Positions 52,409-60,472 are shown, numbered from the stretch's first letter. The stretch is DNA of 64,000 nucleotides from UBA10438 sp044238605 (GCA_044238605.1 JBIICY010000002.1:345794-409793); one strand, 5' to 3'. The notes: generated by a model not told the origin, from the sequence alone. Numbers and translations are program-made.

Positions 52409-52971
52409 TCGAGTCCGAAATCATCCGACGAGTTCTGGATGGTGAGACGCATGTGTTTGCCGTGCTGGTATCGCAATACCAACGCAAAGCACTATCACTG
52501 GCAGAGCGTATGATGCAGGATTCCGAGGAAGCTCGGGATCTTGTCCAGGATGCATTTGTCAAAGCCTACCGATCGCTTGGGTCGTTTAAGCAGGACTCAA
52601 CATTCTCAACGTGGTTCTATCGTATCGTGTATACCACTTGTCTGAATGCGCTAGACAGACGCAAACGCACACCTGTGCATGATGTGATCGACGAAGAAAC
52701 ATCGCCTGTGTGGGTTAACCCACGGGTGTATGTTGATTTGGAACGGCAGCAGATAGACGACGTACTTCATGAAGAGCTTCGGAATATGCCATCGGCATAT
52801 TCAACGGTCATGGAGCTCTTTTACATCGACGATTTCTCCTACGAGGAAATCGTCAACATCACTGGCCTGCCCCTTGGCACGGTCAAAACCAGATTAAACC
52901 GCGGACGTACCCAGCTGCGCGAAGCGCTCCTGAAGCGTCTGCCCGATGCGGAGAAGCTCTATGAAGCCTAA
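52405..52971 (+). CDS. ECF-family RNA polymerase sigma factor
   Basis: 188 residues from a TTG start overlapping the previous stop (TTGA). Sigma region 2: EARDLVQDAFVKAYRSLGSF, then STFSTWFYRIVYTTCLNALDRRKR. Sigma region 4: MPSAYSTVMELFYIDDFSYEEI followed by the helix-turn-helix TGLPLGTVKTRLNRGRTQLRE. No region 3, as expected for ECF. It is followed by a membrane protein whose start overlaps its end by 11 bases. Confidence 0.93.
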   Translation: MIESEIIRRVLDGETHVFAVLVSQYQRKALSLAERMMQDSEEARDLVQDAFVKAYRSLGSFKQDSTFSTWFYRIVYTTCLNALDRRKRTPVHDVIDEETSPVWVNPRVYVDLERQQIDDVLHEELRNMPSAYSTVMELFYIDDFSYEEIVNITGLPLGTVKTRLNRGRTQLREALLKRLPDAEKLYEA

Positions 52972-53386
52972 TGCCCCATTCTCGCCCTCCATCTATGAAG
53001 ACCATGCAGACGTCAAGTCGCGTCTCGGCGCTGAAGCTGCAGAGCAGTTTCTAATGTCGGACTCGCTCTTGCGAGACCATCTGCGCTCTGCAGAGCACAC
53101 CCCGATCGACCCCTTGTTTACTGTCGAGATTATGGGCCGCATTGCCCAGGAAGTGCCAGCCCCTTCCCGTCTTACGAAGCTCTTTACCGTTACACCCGTA
53201 ATCGGTGTTATTGTCTTTGTGTTTACCATCGGCTTCTTGTTCGGATTTGTTGCAGGGGGCTTGCCTACGTGGGAGGATGTTGCATCGTGGATGACGATTG
53301 AGACGCTGTCATCTCCGTACGTTCTCTGGAGCATCGTGGGCATCTCTGCACTCGGACTAGGCGTGTACCAGATGGAAACCACCTAA
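52961..53386 (+). CDS. Membrane protein coupled to the sigma factor, possible anti-sigma factor
   Basis: 141 residues from the ATG at 52961. The N-terminal 65 residues are soluble (DHADVKSRLGAEAAEQFLM); then two hydrophobic segments (VTPVIGVIVFVFTIGFLFGFV and SSPYVLWSIVGISALGLGVY). The position (overlapping the sigma stop) and topology fit an anti-sigma factor with a cytoplasmic N-terminal domain. No zinc-binding HxxxCxxC anti-sigma motif is visible, so this assignment is an inference. Confidence 0.7.
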   Translation: MKPNAPFSPSIYEDHADVKSRLGAEAAEQFLMSDSLLRDHLRSAEHTPIDPLFTVEIMGRIAQEVPAPSRLTKLFTVTPVIGVIVFVFTIGFLFGFVAGGLPTWEDVASWMTIETLSSPYVLWSIVGISALGLGVYQMETT

Positions 53387-53395
53387 GAACCTTCG

Positions 53396-53403
53396 TACTT
53401 TTG
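53396..53403 (+). promoter_or_regulatory. -7 box for phnCE
   Basis: TACTTTTG (TAnnTTTG) ends three bases before the phnC ATG at 53407, so transcription would start at the initiation codon, like the mutase gene at 27127. Confidence 0.5.
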
Positions 53404-53406
53404 AAG

Positions 53407-54171
53407 ATGCCTCTTCTATCGGTACGAAATCTCTCGCACACGTATTCCAACGGATACAAGGCCCTGCACAACATCTCGTTTGATGTAGAGGCCGGCGAGT
53501 TCCTTGTGATCATCGGACTTTCGGGTTCGGGCAAGAGCACTCTGCTACGCTGCCTGAACCGGCTTATCGAACCGTCGGAAGGACAGATCCTGCTCAACGG
53601 AACAGACGTAACGCACATCTCTGATGCAGCGCTTCGCCGTCACCGCTCGAGCATCGGCATGATCTTCCAGCACTTCAATCTTATCCCACGTCACACCGTG
53701 TTGAGCAACGTCCTGTATGGCACCTTGGGCGTTACACCCACGGCCGGTTCTATCATGGGCAAGTTCACAGATGAGCAGCGCGAGCGTGCCATGCGAGCGC
53801 TGGACGTGGTGGGAATTCCCGATAAAGCACAGAACAGGGCCGATGCGCTCTCTGGCGGACAGCAGCAGCGTGTTGCTATTGCCAGGGCGCTGATGCAGCA
53901 GCCAAGCCTGTTGCTTGCCGATGAACCCGTTGCATCGCTTGATCCTGCAACATCGCACTCGGTGATGTCGTACCTGGAGAAGATCAACAAAGACATGGGC
54001 ACAACGGTGATCTGCAACCTGCACTTCCTCTCGTTGGTGCGTCAGTATGCCACACGCGTTATCGCCCTCAAGGGCGGACACCTCGTGTTTAATGGTCAGC
54101 CCCATGACATTACCGACGAATGGTTCAAGACCATCTACGGCGAAGACGCCGTTGAAGTGGAGATCCGATAA
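53407..54171 (+). CDS. phnC: Phosphonate-type ABC transporter ATP-binding protein
   Basis: 254 residues from the ATG at 53407; the upstream TTG at 53401 lies in the promoter box. Walker A IIGLSGSGKSTLLRCLNRL, Q-loop GMIFQHFNLI, signature LSGGQQQRVAIARAL, Walker B LLLADEPVASLDP. Closest in pattern to PhnC. phnE follows with a one-base overlap (TAATG). Confidence 0.92.
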   Translation: MPLLSVRNLSHTYSNGYKALHNISFDVEAGEFLVIIGLSGSGKSTLLRCLNRLIEPSEGQILLNGTDVTHISDAALRRHRSSIGMIFQHFNLIPRHTVLSNVLYGTLGVTPTAGSIMGKFTDEQRERAMRALDVVGIPDKAQNRADALSGGQQQRVAIARALMQQPSLLLADEPVASLDPATSHSVMSYLEKINKDMGTTVICNLHFLSLVRQYATRVIALKGGHLVFNGQPHDITDEWFKTIYGEDAVEVEIR

Positions 54172-55148
54172 TGAAGATCGTTGCCTCCATCCTCGACGCC
54201 ATCCTTGGAATCATCGTTGCCTCGCTGATCACAGAGATCATCGTACCAGACCTGTTTGAACTTGACCTACCAATGTGGGTTACTCCTGTGCTCTGGGCAA
54301 CGTGGATTGGTATCTCGCAGCGCAAGAACACCTCCATTGGCGAGTTGTTTCTTGGTCTCGCGCCAAAGCATACACCAAACCCAGTGCGCGCCCACATGGG
54401 CTGGATTGCCTTTAGTGTTGCCATTGTTTCTGGGTGGATCATCACCGAGATTGCTCCACTCGAGTTCTTCTCTGCAGACGGACTGCAAGGGGCTGGACGC
54501 ATCTTCAGAGATCTGTTTAGTCCAGAACTTGGCGTAGCAGGCGAAGCCCTGAACCTGATGGTCGAGACCATCTTCACGGCCCTTATGGCAACTGTTGTTG
54601 CCGTGCCACTAAGCTTCTTGCTCAGCTTCCCTGCCGCCCGCAACGTGATGTCGGACACACCAACGAAGAAGTCCGTCTACCTTGCCCTACGCGCCCTTCT
54701 TAACATCATGCGCTCGATGGAGCCCATCATCTGGGCCATCATCTTTTCTGTGTGGGTAGGCCTTGGCCCCTTTGCCGGCATGCTTGCTCTTGTTGTGCAT
54801 ACGGTTGCATCGCTCACGAAGCAATACAGCGAACAGATCGAAGACGTGGATGAAGGTCCGATTGAAGCCATCTCAGCAACAGGCGCAACCAAGCTCCAGG
54901 TGCTGTGGTTTGCTATCGTTCCACAGTGCGTAATCCCTTTCCTCTCCTTTACCATCTACCGCTGGGACATCAACGTCCGAATGGCCACTATCATCGGCTT
55001 TGTTGGAGGGGGCGGGATTGGCTCGAAACTCATCCAATACCAGAACAAGGGCGACTATAACGAAGTAGGCACCTACGTCATCCTGATCACGCTTGTGGTG
55101 TGGATCCTGGATGTGATAAGCGCGAGAGTGAGAGAAGCGCTGAGGTAG
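54171..55148 (+). CDS. phnE: Phosphonate-type ABC transporter permease
   Basis: 325 residues with six to seven hydrophobic segments. The N-terminal region carries two extra helices before the usual permease core. The cytoplasmic EAA loop is ATGATKLQVLWFAIVPQCVIP, and the IRRWDINVRMATIIGFVGGGGIG segment is typical of PhnE. No phnD lies beside it; the PhnD-like gene at 13591-14526 is the likely partner. The stop TAG lies in the first bases of a GGTAGGGGCGAGG repeat unit. Confidence 0.9.
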   Translation: MKIVASILDAILGIIVASLITEIIVPDLFELDLPMWVTPVLWATWIGISQRKNTSIGELFLGLAPKHTPNPVRAHMGWIAFSVAIVSGWIITEIAPLEFFSADGLQGAGRIFRDLFSPELGVAGEALNLMVETIFTALMATVVAVPLSFLLSFPAARNVMSDTPTKKSVYLALRALLNIMRSMEPIIWAIIFSVWVGLGPFAGMLALVVHTVASLTKQYSEQIEDVDEGPIEAISATGATKLQVLWFAIVPQCVIPFLSFTIYRWDINVRMATIIGFVGGGGIGSKLIQYQNKGDYNEVGTYVILITLVVWILDVISARVREALR

Positions 55149-55160
55149 GGGCGAGGTTCC

Positions 55161-55272
55161 TCGCTTCGCTCGGAATGACGTAGGTTTTTCGCTTCGCTCG
55201 GAATGACGTAGGTTTTTCGCTTCGCTCGGAATGACGTAGGTTTTTCGCTTCGCTCGGAATGACGTAGGTCCC
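55161..55272. repeat. Four 28-base tandem repeats after phnE
   Basis: Units beginning TCGCTTCGCTCGGAATGACG at 55161, 55189, 55217 and 55245, then a diverged one with a TATAGCGG loop. They belong to the CGTCATCCCGAG hairpin family. Confidence 0.9.
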
Positions 55273-55320
55273 TCGCCGCTATAGCGGCTCGGGATGACGC
55301 GGCGCAATTGGTTTTTTAAA

Positions 55321-55353
55321 GCGGGCGCGCCTTTGGCGCGCCCGCTATTTTTA
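55321..55353. terminator. Bidirectional terminator-like hairpin between phnE and the response regulator
   Basis: Perfect stem GCGGGCGCGCC / GGCGCGCCCGC (loop TTT), with TTTTTTAAA on one side and TATTTTTAT on the other, between convergent genes. The same hairpin with one mismatch is at 33611-33635. Confidence 0.65.
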
Positions 55354-55365
55354 TCCACTGATCAG

Positions 55366-55471
55366 CGGCGCGTCATCCCGAGCACCGAAGGTGCGAGGGA
55401 CCATATGTACCCGCGTACCCCTGTACCCCACGTACCCTTGTGTACCCATCGGGCGAGCCACCGGCTCGCCC
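55366..55471. repeat. Repeat block ending at the response-regulator stop
   Basis: It contains a hairpin copy with GCACC-GAA-GGTGC (55366-55400), a run of TACCC units, and the 21-base palindrome 55451-55471 that directly abuts the response-regulator stop codon (55472-55474). Confidence 0.8.
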
Positions 55472-56107
55472 CTACCGGCCCTCGTCTCGGAAGATCTTCT
55501 CCGCTTCTGAGCGTTTATGCACGTTGAGCTTTTGGTATATACCTCTCACGTGGGTGCGGACGGTGTCCACGCTCATGAAGAGTGTGTCGGCAATTTCTTT
55601 GTACTGCTTGCGCTCTGCAAGAAGAGCAAGTACTTCGCTCTCGCGCTGCGTGAGGATGTCCAGTGCCGATGGTTTTGGCAGGTTCGATAAATAGTCCAGC
55701 AGGATGCGGGCAACGTTGCTGGTAAGGGGCGCACCGCCCACGTGAATCTCTTCGATGGCGTTATTGAGTCGGGCTTGTGGTGTGGTCTTGAGGAGGTAGC
55801 CTTTGGCACCTGCAAGAACTGCTGCGCGGACGTGTTCGTCATCATCAAAGTTGGTGAGCATCAGGATCTGACCCGGCACATCGCTGGCGCGCAGACGCTC
55901 AATGAGTTCTATGCCAGACATCCCAGGAAGTCCGATGTCAATGAGAAAGACGTTGATGCTCGACAGGCTAGGACTCGCAAGCAGGTCTTCTGCAGAACCG
56001 ACTACGTCTGTGCAGGTAAAGCGCTCGTCCGAGCCGATGCGCTGTGCAAGCCCCTTGCGAAGAATTTCTTCGTCTTCTACGATAGCTACGTTGATGGTTG
56101 TGCTCAT
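55472..56107 (-). CDS. LuxR-type response regulator
   Basis: 211 residues. Receiver domain with acidic pair VAIVEDEE near residue 10, the phospho-acceptor Asp in VFLIDIGLPGMSG near residue 57, and Lys GYLLKTTPQ near residue 108. C-terminal NarL/LuxR helix-turn-helix LTQRESEVLALLAERKQYKEIADTLFMSVDTVRTHVRGI. The start overlaps the histidine kinase stop, so the two are a pair. Confidence 0.93.
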   Translation of the reverse strand: MSTTINVAIVEDEEILRKGLAQRIGSDERFTCTDVVGSAEDLLASPSLSSINVFLIDIGLPGMSGIELIERLRASDVPGQILMLTNFDDDEHVRAAVLAGAKGYLLKTTPQARLNNAIEEIHVGGAPLTSNVARILLDYLSNLPKPSALDILTQRESEVLALLAERKQYKEIADTLFMSVDTVRTHVRGIYQKLNVHKRSEAEKIFRDEGR

Positions 56108-58848
56108 TACTGTTCGCTGTTGTGGTTAAGGGGCATGGAGAGAATTACTCGGGTTCCGGCAGTTGGACTCGACGTAATATCAACGCGTCCTCCAATCTCG
56201 GCCATGCGCTCGCGCAGGTGGCTTAGTCCGTGGCCCTGGCGGTGCTTGGTCTGATCAAATCCGATGCCGCTGTCGCGTATGTCTATCGTGAGCTGGTTAT
56301 CGGAATCGCGCACGTGCATCTCAACACTCGAGGCTTGGCTGTGGCGCACAATGTTTGTGGCAATTTCTTTTACCGAGAGCACAATGCTGCGCATCATAAT
56401 GGCATCTGCTGTGTGGTCTTGCGTAAGCGACTCTTCGTACAGAAACTCAATTCCTTTATCAGCGAGGAGGTCTTGAATTTTGTCGCGCACGTAGCCGATG
56501 GCAGATGCCAAGCGGTCGTCGCTGGACTTCATAACCCAGACAATCGAGCGGACACTGTCGATTACTTCCTGTGCCGTATCGGCAATGGTGCGCACGGCTT
56601 CTGCATCGTTAGAAGCTACCGCATTCTCTGCCATGATCACAATCTTGGCAAGCCCCGTGCCCACATCATCATGCAGGTCTCGAGCAATGCGAATACGCTC
56701 TTCGTTCACGATGCGCTCTGCCTCCAGCTTTTGCTCTGCCTTTTTACGTGCAACACGCGCCGATGTGCGCCATGTAACGAGTCCACCTGTAAGTGCAATA
56801 GCCCCATAGAACCACCAAGACATCCACACAGGCGTGGGAATCGTGAGCACAATGCTTGCAGCCTCGCCGTAGCTTCCGCGTCCATACCGCGCCTGCACCC
56901 GCAGCACATGTGTGCCGGGTGCCATGGTAGAGAGTACCAGTTCCCTACTTGATGTCTCTGTCCAAAGCGTATCGGATGCATCAAACGAGTACCGATACGT
57001 TAGTGGCTCTGAGCCCGAGAGAGCAATGGCGGAGAAGGTAACGCGAACTTCAGCGCCGGCGGAAGTATCGCGCTCGATGATTACGCGTGGAGGGGGCGGC
57101 GCAGACAGCGAGCCGCTGCGCAGAATGTTGAGTCCGCCTACGCCACCGAAAAGCATGGACGCATCTGACAGTCGCGCATGGGACCAGCTGTTGTACTCGT
57201 AGCTCTGTGCGCCGTGCACGGGTGTAAGGACCCGTTCGAGATTCGTTGTGCGCAGGCTCCAGACAACAATACCTGCATTAGTCGATGCCACAAGCTTTGC
57301 GTCGCGTCCGCCACCAATGCAATACACCGCATACACCGTGTTGTTCGGCAGTCCCATACGAGAGTCGATGACCGTTTCTCTGCGCGTTGCAAGATCTATG
57401 CACCGCACGCCGCCACCCCATGTGGCAACGTAGGCTATGTTGCCGTGCAGATCAATGGAGCGTATGATATCGATGTTCGGGCGGACAACACCTGTATCTG
57501 GACACAGCATCTTGGGTCCGAGCTTGCCACGTAACGAAGTATAGAGCCCGTACTCCGTGCCAACCAGCACGGTGCTATCATTCAACCGTACGAGAGCATT
57601 GATGCTTGCACGCTTGTCGTTTTGCATGGGGCTCGTGGGCCCGGTCATCCATGTTGCTTTGTTCGAACGAATGTCAACAACGGCAAAACCCTCGTCGGTG
57701 CCAACGAGAATATGCTCATCGTCATACGCAGTAATGCACGATATCGTCTTCCGAAACTCACGTGTCCAGTCAGTTCCAGAGACCCATGAAACCGCAGCCG
57801 ACCCCTTGCGCATCTTGGCAAGTCCGCCCCGCTCCGTGCCTATCCACAGCGTTCCAAGAGCATCTACAAAGAGCGCGCGAGCTGCCCCCTTCGTCGTGTA
57901 GGAAGAACTCCAAGACGTTACCATCGCAGCATTACCAAGTGTTGTATCGCATTTGATCACGCCTGTGCGCAGGCCCACGTATACCGTGCCTGATGCATCT
58001 GTAGTGATGCCACGAACGAAATCATCCCTAAGACCCAAGCCCAGCTGTGTTGGCTTGAGAAGCGGCAAGATGTGTGCGTAGGGATCATACTGACACAGTC
58101 CGCCGCCATGCGTGCCAATCCACATTGTGCCGATGTTATCCTCAAACAGGGTGCGTACTAGATCGCTACTGATCGAGGTAGGACCGGCCGGGTCATGTCG
58201 GAATCGGGCAACGACCTTCATATTCTCAAGAATGGCAAGTCCGCCCCCATTCATTCCAACCCACATACGTCCGCGGGAGTCTTCGTGTAAAGCCCAGACG
58301 TCATGCACAGGTAGGAAGCGATCGCCCTTTTGCGTCGGACCATACACATACGTCATCTGCGATTGCGGGTCCTTCACTATCAGGCCATCGCGCACGGTAG
58401 CTGTCCACACACGTCCACGCTTGTCCGTATACCGCACATTTACATGTGCACTATGCACCTGAACACAAGCATTTGTGCGAAGGGGCGTAATGACGCGAGA
58501 AGCAGGCACGCGGGTCCAGGCATTGCGCAGTGGATCAAACCGACACCGTCCATCGCCCGTGGTAGCATAGACCAACGAGTCGCGTCCGATGACAAGTTCG
58601 TGGACATTATTCCCCACAATCGACGCAGGGTTACCTGGAACGTTCCGATACACCCTCATCATCCGTCCATCAAAACGCGCAAGGCCATCCTGCGTGCCCA
58701 GCCACAGATATCCCTGCACATCCTGCTCTATCTGGTTCACGTACGATTGCGGCAGCCCCTGCTCGAGTCCGACGCGGCGAAAACGCACCTGCTGAGCAGA
58801 GGCACCTGCATACATTGTAAGAATCGTTATGATACACAGCCAATACAC
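56107..58848 (-). CDS. Two-component-propeller sensor histidine kinase
   Basis: 913 residues. Signal peptide (about 1-18). A large periplasmic beta-propeller with repeated sensor blades (GYLWLGTQDGLARFDG, GTMWIGTHGGGLCQYDP, GTLWIGTERGGLAKM) covers residues 20-560. Then a Y_Y_Y domain (ALSGSEPLTYRYSFDASDTLW), one membrane segment (WMSWWFYGAIALTGGLVTW near residue 700), a HisKA_3 dimerisation helix ARDLHDDVGTGLAKI, and HATPase (IATNIVRHSQASS, DSGIGFD, GHGLSHLRERMAEIGG). This hybrid architecture without a transcription-factor domain, paired with a LuxR regulator, senses a soluble ligand. The ligand is unknown. Confidence 0.93.
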   Translation of the reverse strand: MYWLCIITILTMYAGASAQQVRFRRVGLEQGLPQSYVNQIEQDVQGYLWLGTQDGLARFDGRMMRVYRNVPGNPASIVGNNVHELVIGRDSLVYATTGDGRCRFDPLRNAWTRVPASRVITPLRTNACVQVHSAHVNVRYTDKRGRVWTATVRDGLIVKDPQSQMTYVYGPTQKGDRFLPVHDVWALHEDSRGRMWVGMNGGGLAILENMKVVARFRHDPAGPTSISSDLVRTLFEDNIGTMWIGTHGGGLCQYDPYAHILPLLKPTQLGLGLRDDFVRGITTDASGTVYVGLRTGVIKCDTTLGNAAMVTSWSSSYTTKGAARALFVDALGTLWIGTERGGLAKMRKGSAAVSWVSGTDWTREFRKTISCITAYDDEHILVGTDEGFAVVDIRSNKATWMTGPTSPMQNDKRASINALVRLNDSTVLVGTEYGLYTSLRGKLGPKMLCPDTGVVRPNIDIIRSIDLHGNIAYVATWGGGVRCIDLATRRETVIDSRMGLPNNTVYAVYCIGGGRDAKLVASTNAGIVVWSLRTTNLERVLTPVHGAQSYEYNSWSHARLSDASMLFGGVGGLNILRSGSLSAPPPPRVIIERDTSAGAEVRVTFSAIALSGSEPLTYRYSFDASDTLWTETSSRELVLSTMAPGTHVLRVQARYGRGSYGEAASIVLTIPTPVWMSWWFYGAIALTGGLVTWRTSARVARKKAEQKLEAERIVNEERIRIARDLHDDVGTGLAKIVIMAENAVASNDAEAVRTIADTAQEVIDSVRSIVWVMKSSDDRLASAIGYVRDKIQDLLADKGIEFLYEESLTQDHTADAIMMRSIVLSVKEIATNIVRHSQASSVEMHVRDSDNQLTIDIRDSGIGFDQTKHRQGHGLSHLRERMAEIGGRVDITSSPTAGTRVILSMPLNHNSEQ

Positions 58849-58950
58849 TATCTCTGCCTAACACCTGATACTGCGTTTGTTACTATCACGCGCAAAATAG
58901 CCCACCGCATTGATGGATGGGTGTGGTATCGCATGAATCTAGGCAGGAGA

Positions 58951-59013
58951 GCAGCGAACAGCGAGCAGCGAACAGCGAACTGCGAGCAGCGAGCAGCGAA
59001 CAGCGAGCAGTCC
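58951..59013. repeat. Heptamer tandem repeat (family AGCGAAC / AGCGAGC)
   Basis: About nine 7-base units, between the histidine kinase start and the hipT stop; the same family is at 17144-17178. Confidence 0.85.
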
Positions 59014-59015
59014 TG

Positions 59016-59957
59016 TCAGCAAATGCGCTCAAGTCGGATTTGGATTATCCTCTTGTACTGGCTCTTGAGTTCATCCGACAAGAAACTACTATCCAGCAGG
59101 TCCATCCATGCAGGAAGAGCTGACTCAAGTTTTGTAAAAATGTTTCGCTGCTGTCGTTCATCTACATGCAACGTGTCCATCGCTGCTACAAAGTCAGAAC
59201 GCGTGAGCTTTCGCTTTCTCCTATTCACGGTTAGCGCCATCTCTTCTTTGTCTTGAGGATTTACTATCGCCGTGTTCACGAGATCATAAGCTGGCGAAAG
59301 CGTCATTCCTAAACCTGGCTGTTCGATAAGAGAGAAGTTCTTCAAGTGCATGTCGGCATTGCCAACGAGGAAAGAGAACAGCACCAATTCAAAAAAGTTT
59401 ACAACGTCTAAACCCGGTGTGGCCGAGTACTTCTGTATTGCTTTGCCAATCTGTTCATAGCTGCCGTTGTACTTTTCTTCGGTAGGTCGTTCTGTGAGCT
59501 GGCACATATCCTCCATCGCGAGCTTGCCCGTTGGAGTTCTGTCAATGCGTTTTGTAATGTAGGCAAGACTATCCGACGTCAAACGAATCAGACTATGCGG
59601 GGCGGTTTTGATCTTAGCTGCAGAGGCAAGATGCATAGTAACATCTTCAACCTCTGGTAGCTGTGGATACCGCTCTGTTGGTGGTTTAAGTATATACCCT
59701 CCCCAGAGTCCTACGATGGTAAATCTTCGTTCCTTGCTGTTATTATTCTGACGCGTTAGGTGCAGTGAGAGCTTCTCCTGCACACCAGTTACTACGGTAT
59801 GCCGTTGTATTACCTCAAGCGCTAACGGCTCAATGTCTAGCTCGGAAAACGGCACCACCGGAGCTAAAGGTTGATCGAACATCTTCTTTGAGCATGTGGG
59901 ATGAAAGTCCGCCTGAATAGCATCCAACTTCTGGTAGCAATACAGACAGCGCCTCAT
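59016..59957 (-). CDS. hipT: HipT-type Ser/Thr kinase toxin of a tripartite hipBST module
   Basis: 313 residues. HipA-like kinase: glycine-rich loop region VVTGVQEKLSLHL near residue 57; catalytic loop FLVGNADMHLKNFSL near residue 200, with catalytic Asp and metal-ligand Asn; metal Asp in SPAYDLVNT near residue 225. The HipA N-terminal subdomain is missing here and encoded by the upstream hipS gene. An N-terminal CLYC...HPTC cluster (residues 4-22) suggests a small zinc site, common in FCB homologues. The phospho-regulated Ser residues known in the EPEC HipT Gly-loop are not obvious. Target inferred from relatives to be a tRNA-charging enzyme. The ATG overlaps the hipS stop (ATGA). Confidence 0.9.
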   Translation of the reverse strand: MRRCLYCYQKLDAIQADFHPTCSKKMFDQPLAPVVPFSELDIEPLALEVIQRHTVVTGVQEKLSLHLTRQNNNSKERRFTIVGLWGGYILKPPTERYPQLPEVEDVTMHLASAAKIKTAPHSLIRLTSDSLAYITKRIDRTPTGKLAMEDMCQLTERPTEEKYNGSYEQIGKAIQKYSATPGLDVVNFFELVLFSFLVGNADMHLKNFSLIEQPGLGMTLSPAYDLVNTAIVNPQDKEEMALTVNRRKRKLTRSDFVAAMDTLHVDERQQRNIFTKLESALPAWMDLLDSSFLSDELKSQYKRIIQIRLERIC

Positions 59958-60286
59958 GGTGTTTGCTCCTCAAGTACCTCTTCGATACCCACAGCACCAA
60001 TGCAGTCTTTGCAGCACGCCAGCAACAACCCCATCCTGTCTCTTGGGTTGAGTTTCCAATTTTGTTCAGCAATCTCAAGCAACCAGCCCTCAGGGATGAG
60101 TCCATCAAAAAATGGAAACAGCGTTGCAGAGGTATAGGCTGCTTCCTGTAACGGCATCGTTAGGCTAACCGGCCGTGCATTAGGCAGAGCGATATAGTCT
60201 CTATCATACACAAACCGGTAGCCTAGCTCATCCTGTATTAGCCAGCCTGCAAGCTGGTCGTAGACGGTTACTGCTCCTTTTCGCAT
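59954..60286 (-). CDS. hipS: HipS-type antitoxin (HipA N-terminal subdomain-like)
   Basis: 110 residues. HipA N1-like fold: GAVTVYDQLAGWLIQDELGYRFVYDRDY, PVSLTMPLQEAAYTSATLFPFFDGLIPEGWLL, and a closing LLLACCKDCIGAVGIEEVLE. In the hipBST system of enteropathogenic E. coli the free HipS is the main antitoxin. It overlaps the upstream hipB by 19 bases and the downstream hipT by four, so all three are translated together. Confidence 0.9.
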   Translation of the reverse strand: MRKGAVTVYDQLAGWLIQDELGYRFVYDRDYIALPNARPVSLTMPLQEAAYTSATLFPFFDGLIPEGWLLEIAEQNWKLNPRDRMGLLLACCKDCIGAVGIEEVLEEQTP

Positions 60287-60471
60287 GGCACTACTCCAAC
60301 GTGATAACCAAAGAGTTTGAGAACCTGGTTAACCTTATCTAGCCGAAGACGTTCTTTCCCCTGTTCCAATTCACGTATAAAGCGCAAGCCCACCCCTGCC
60401 TTTTGGGCAAGTTCGGGCTGCGTCAACTTTACTAGTTTCCGTTGTTGCTTTATGAAGGTTGAGATATCCAT
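60268..60471 (-). CDS. hipB: HipB-type helix-turn-helix protein
   Basis: 67 residues from the ATG at 60471 (MDISTFIKQQRKLVKLTQ); the longer frame to 60504 reads into the operator. A Xre helix-turn-helix: LTQPELAQKAGVGLRFIRELEQGKERLRLDKVNQVLKLFGYHV. First gene of the hipBST module, which it autoregulates through the palindromes just upstream. Confidence 0.9.
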   Translation of the reverse strand: MDISTFIKQQRKLVKLTQPELAQKAGVGLRFIRELEQGKERLRLDKVNQVLKLFGYHVGVVPCEKEQ

Positions 60472-60472
60472 C

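Noticed and set aside
2707..56056. AAGGGGCT as a Chi- or KOPS-type polar motif
   Set aside because: Copies are split 17 to 18 between strands with no long same-strand runs, so no polarity is visible in this window. It could still show at genome scale.
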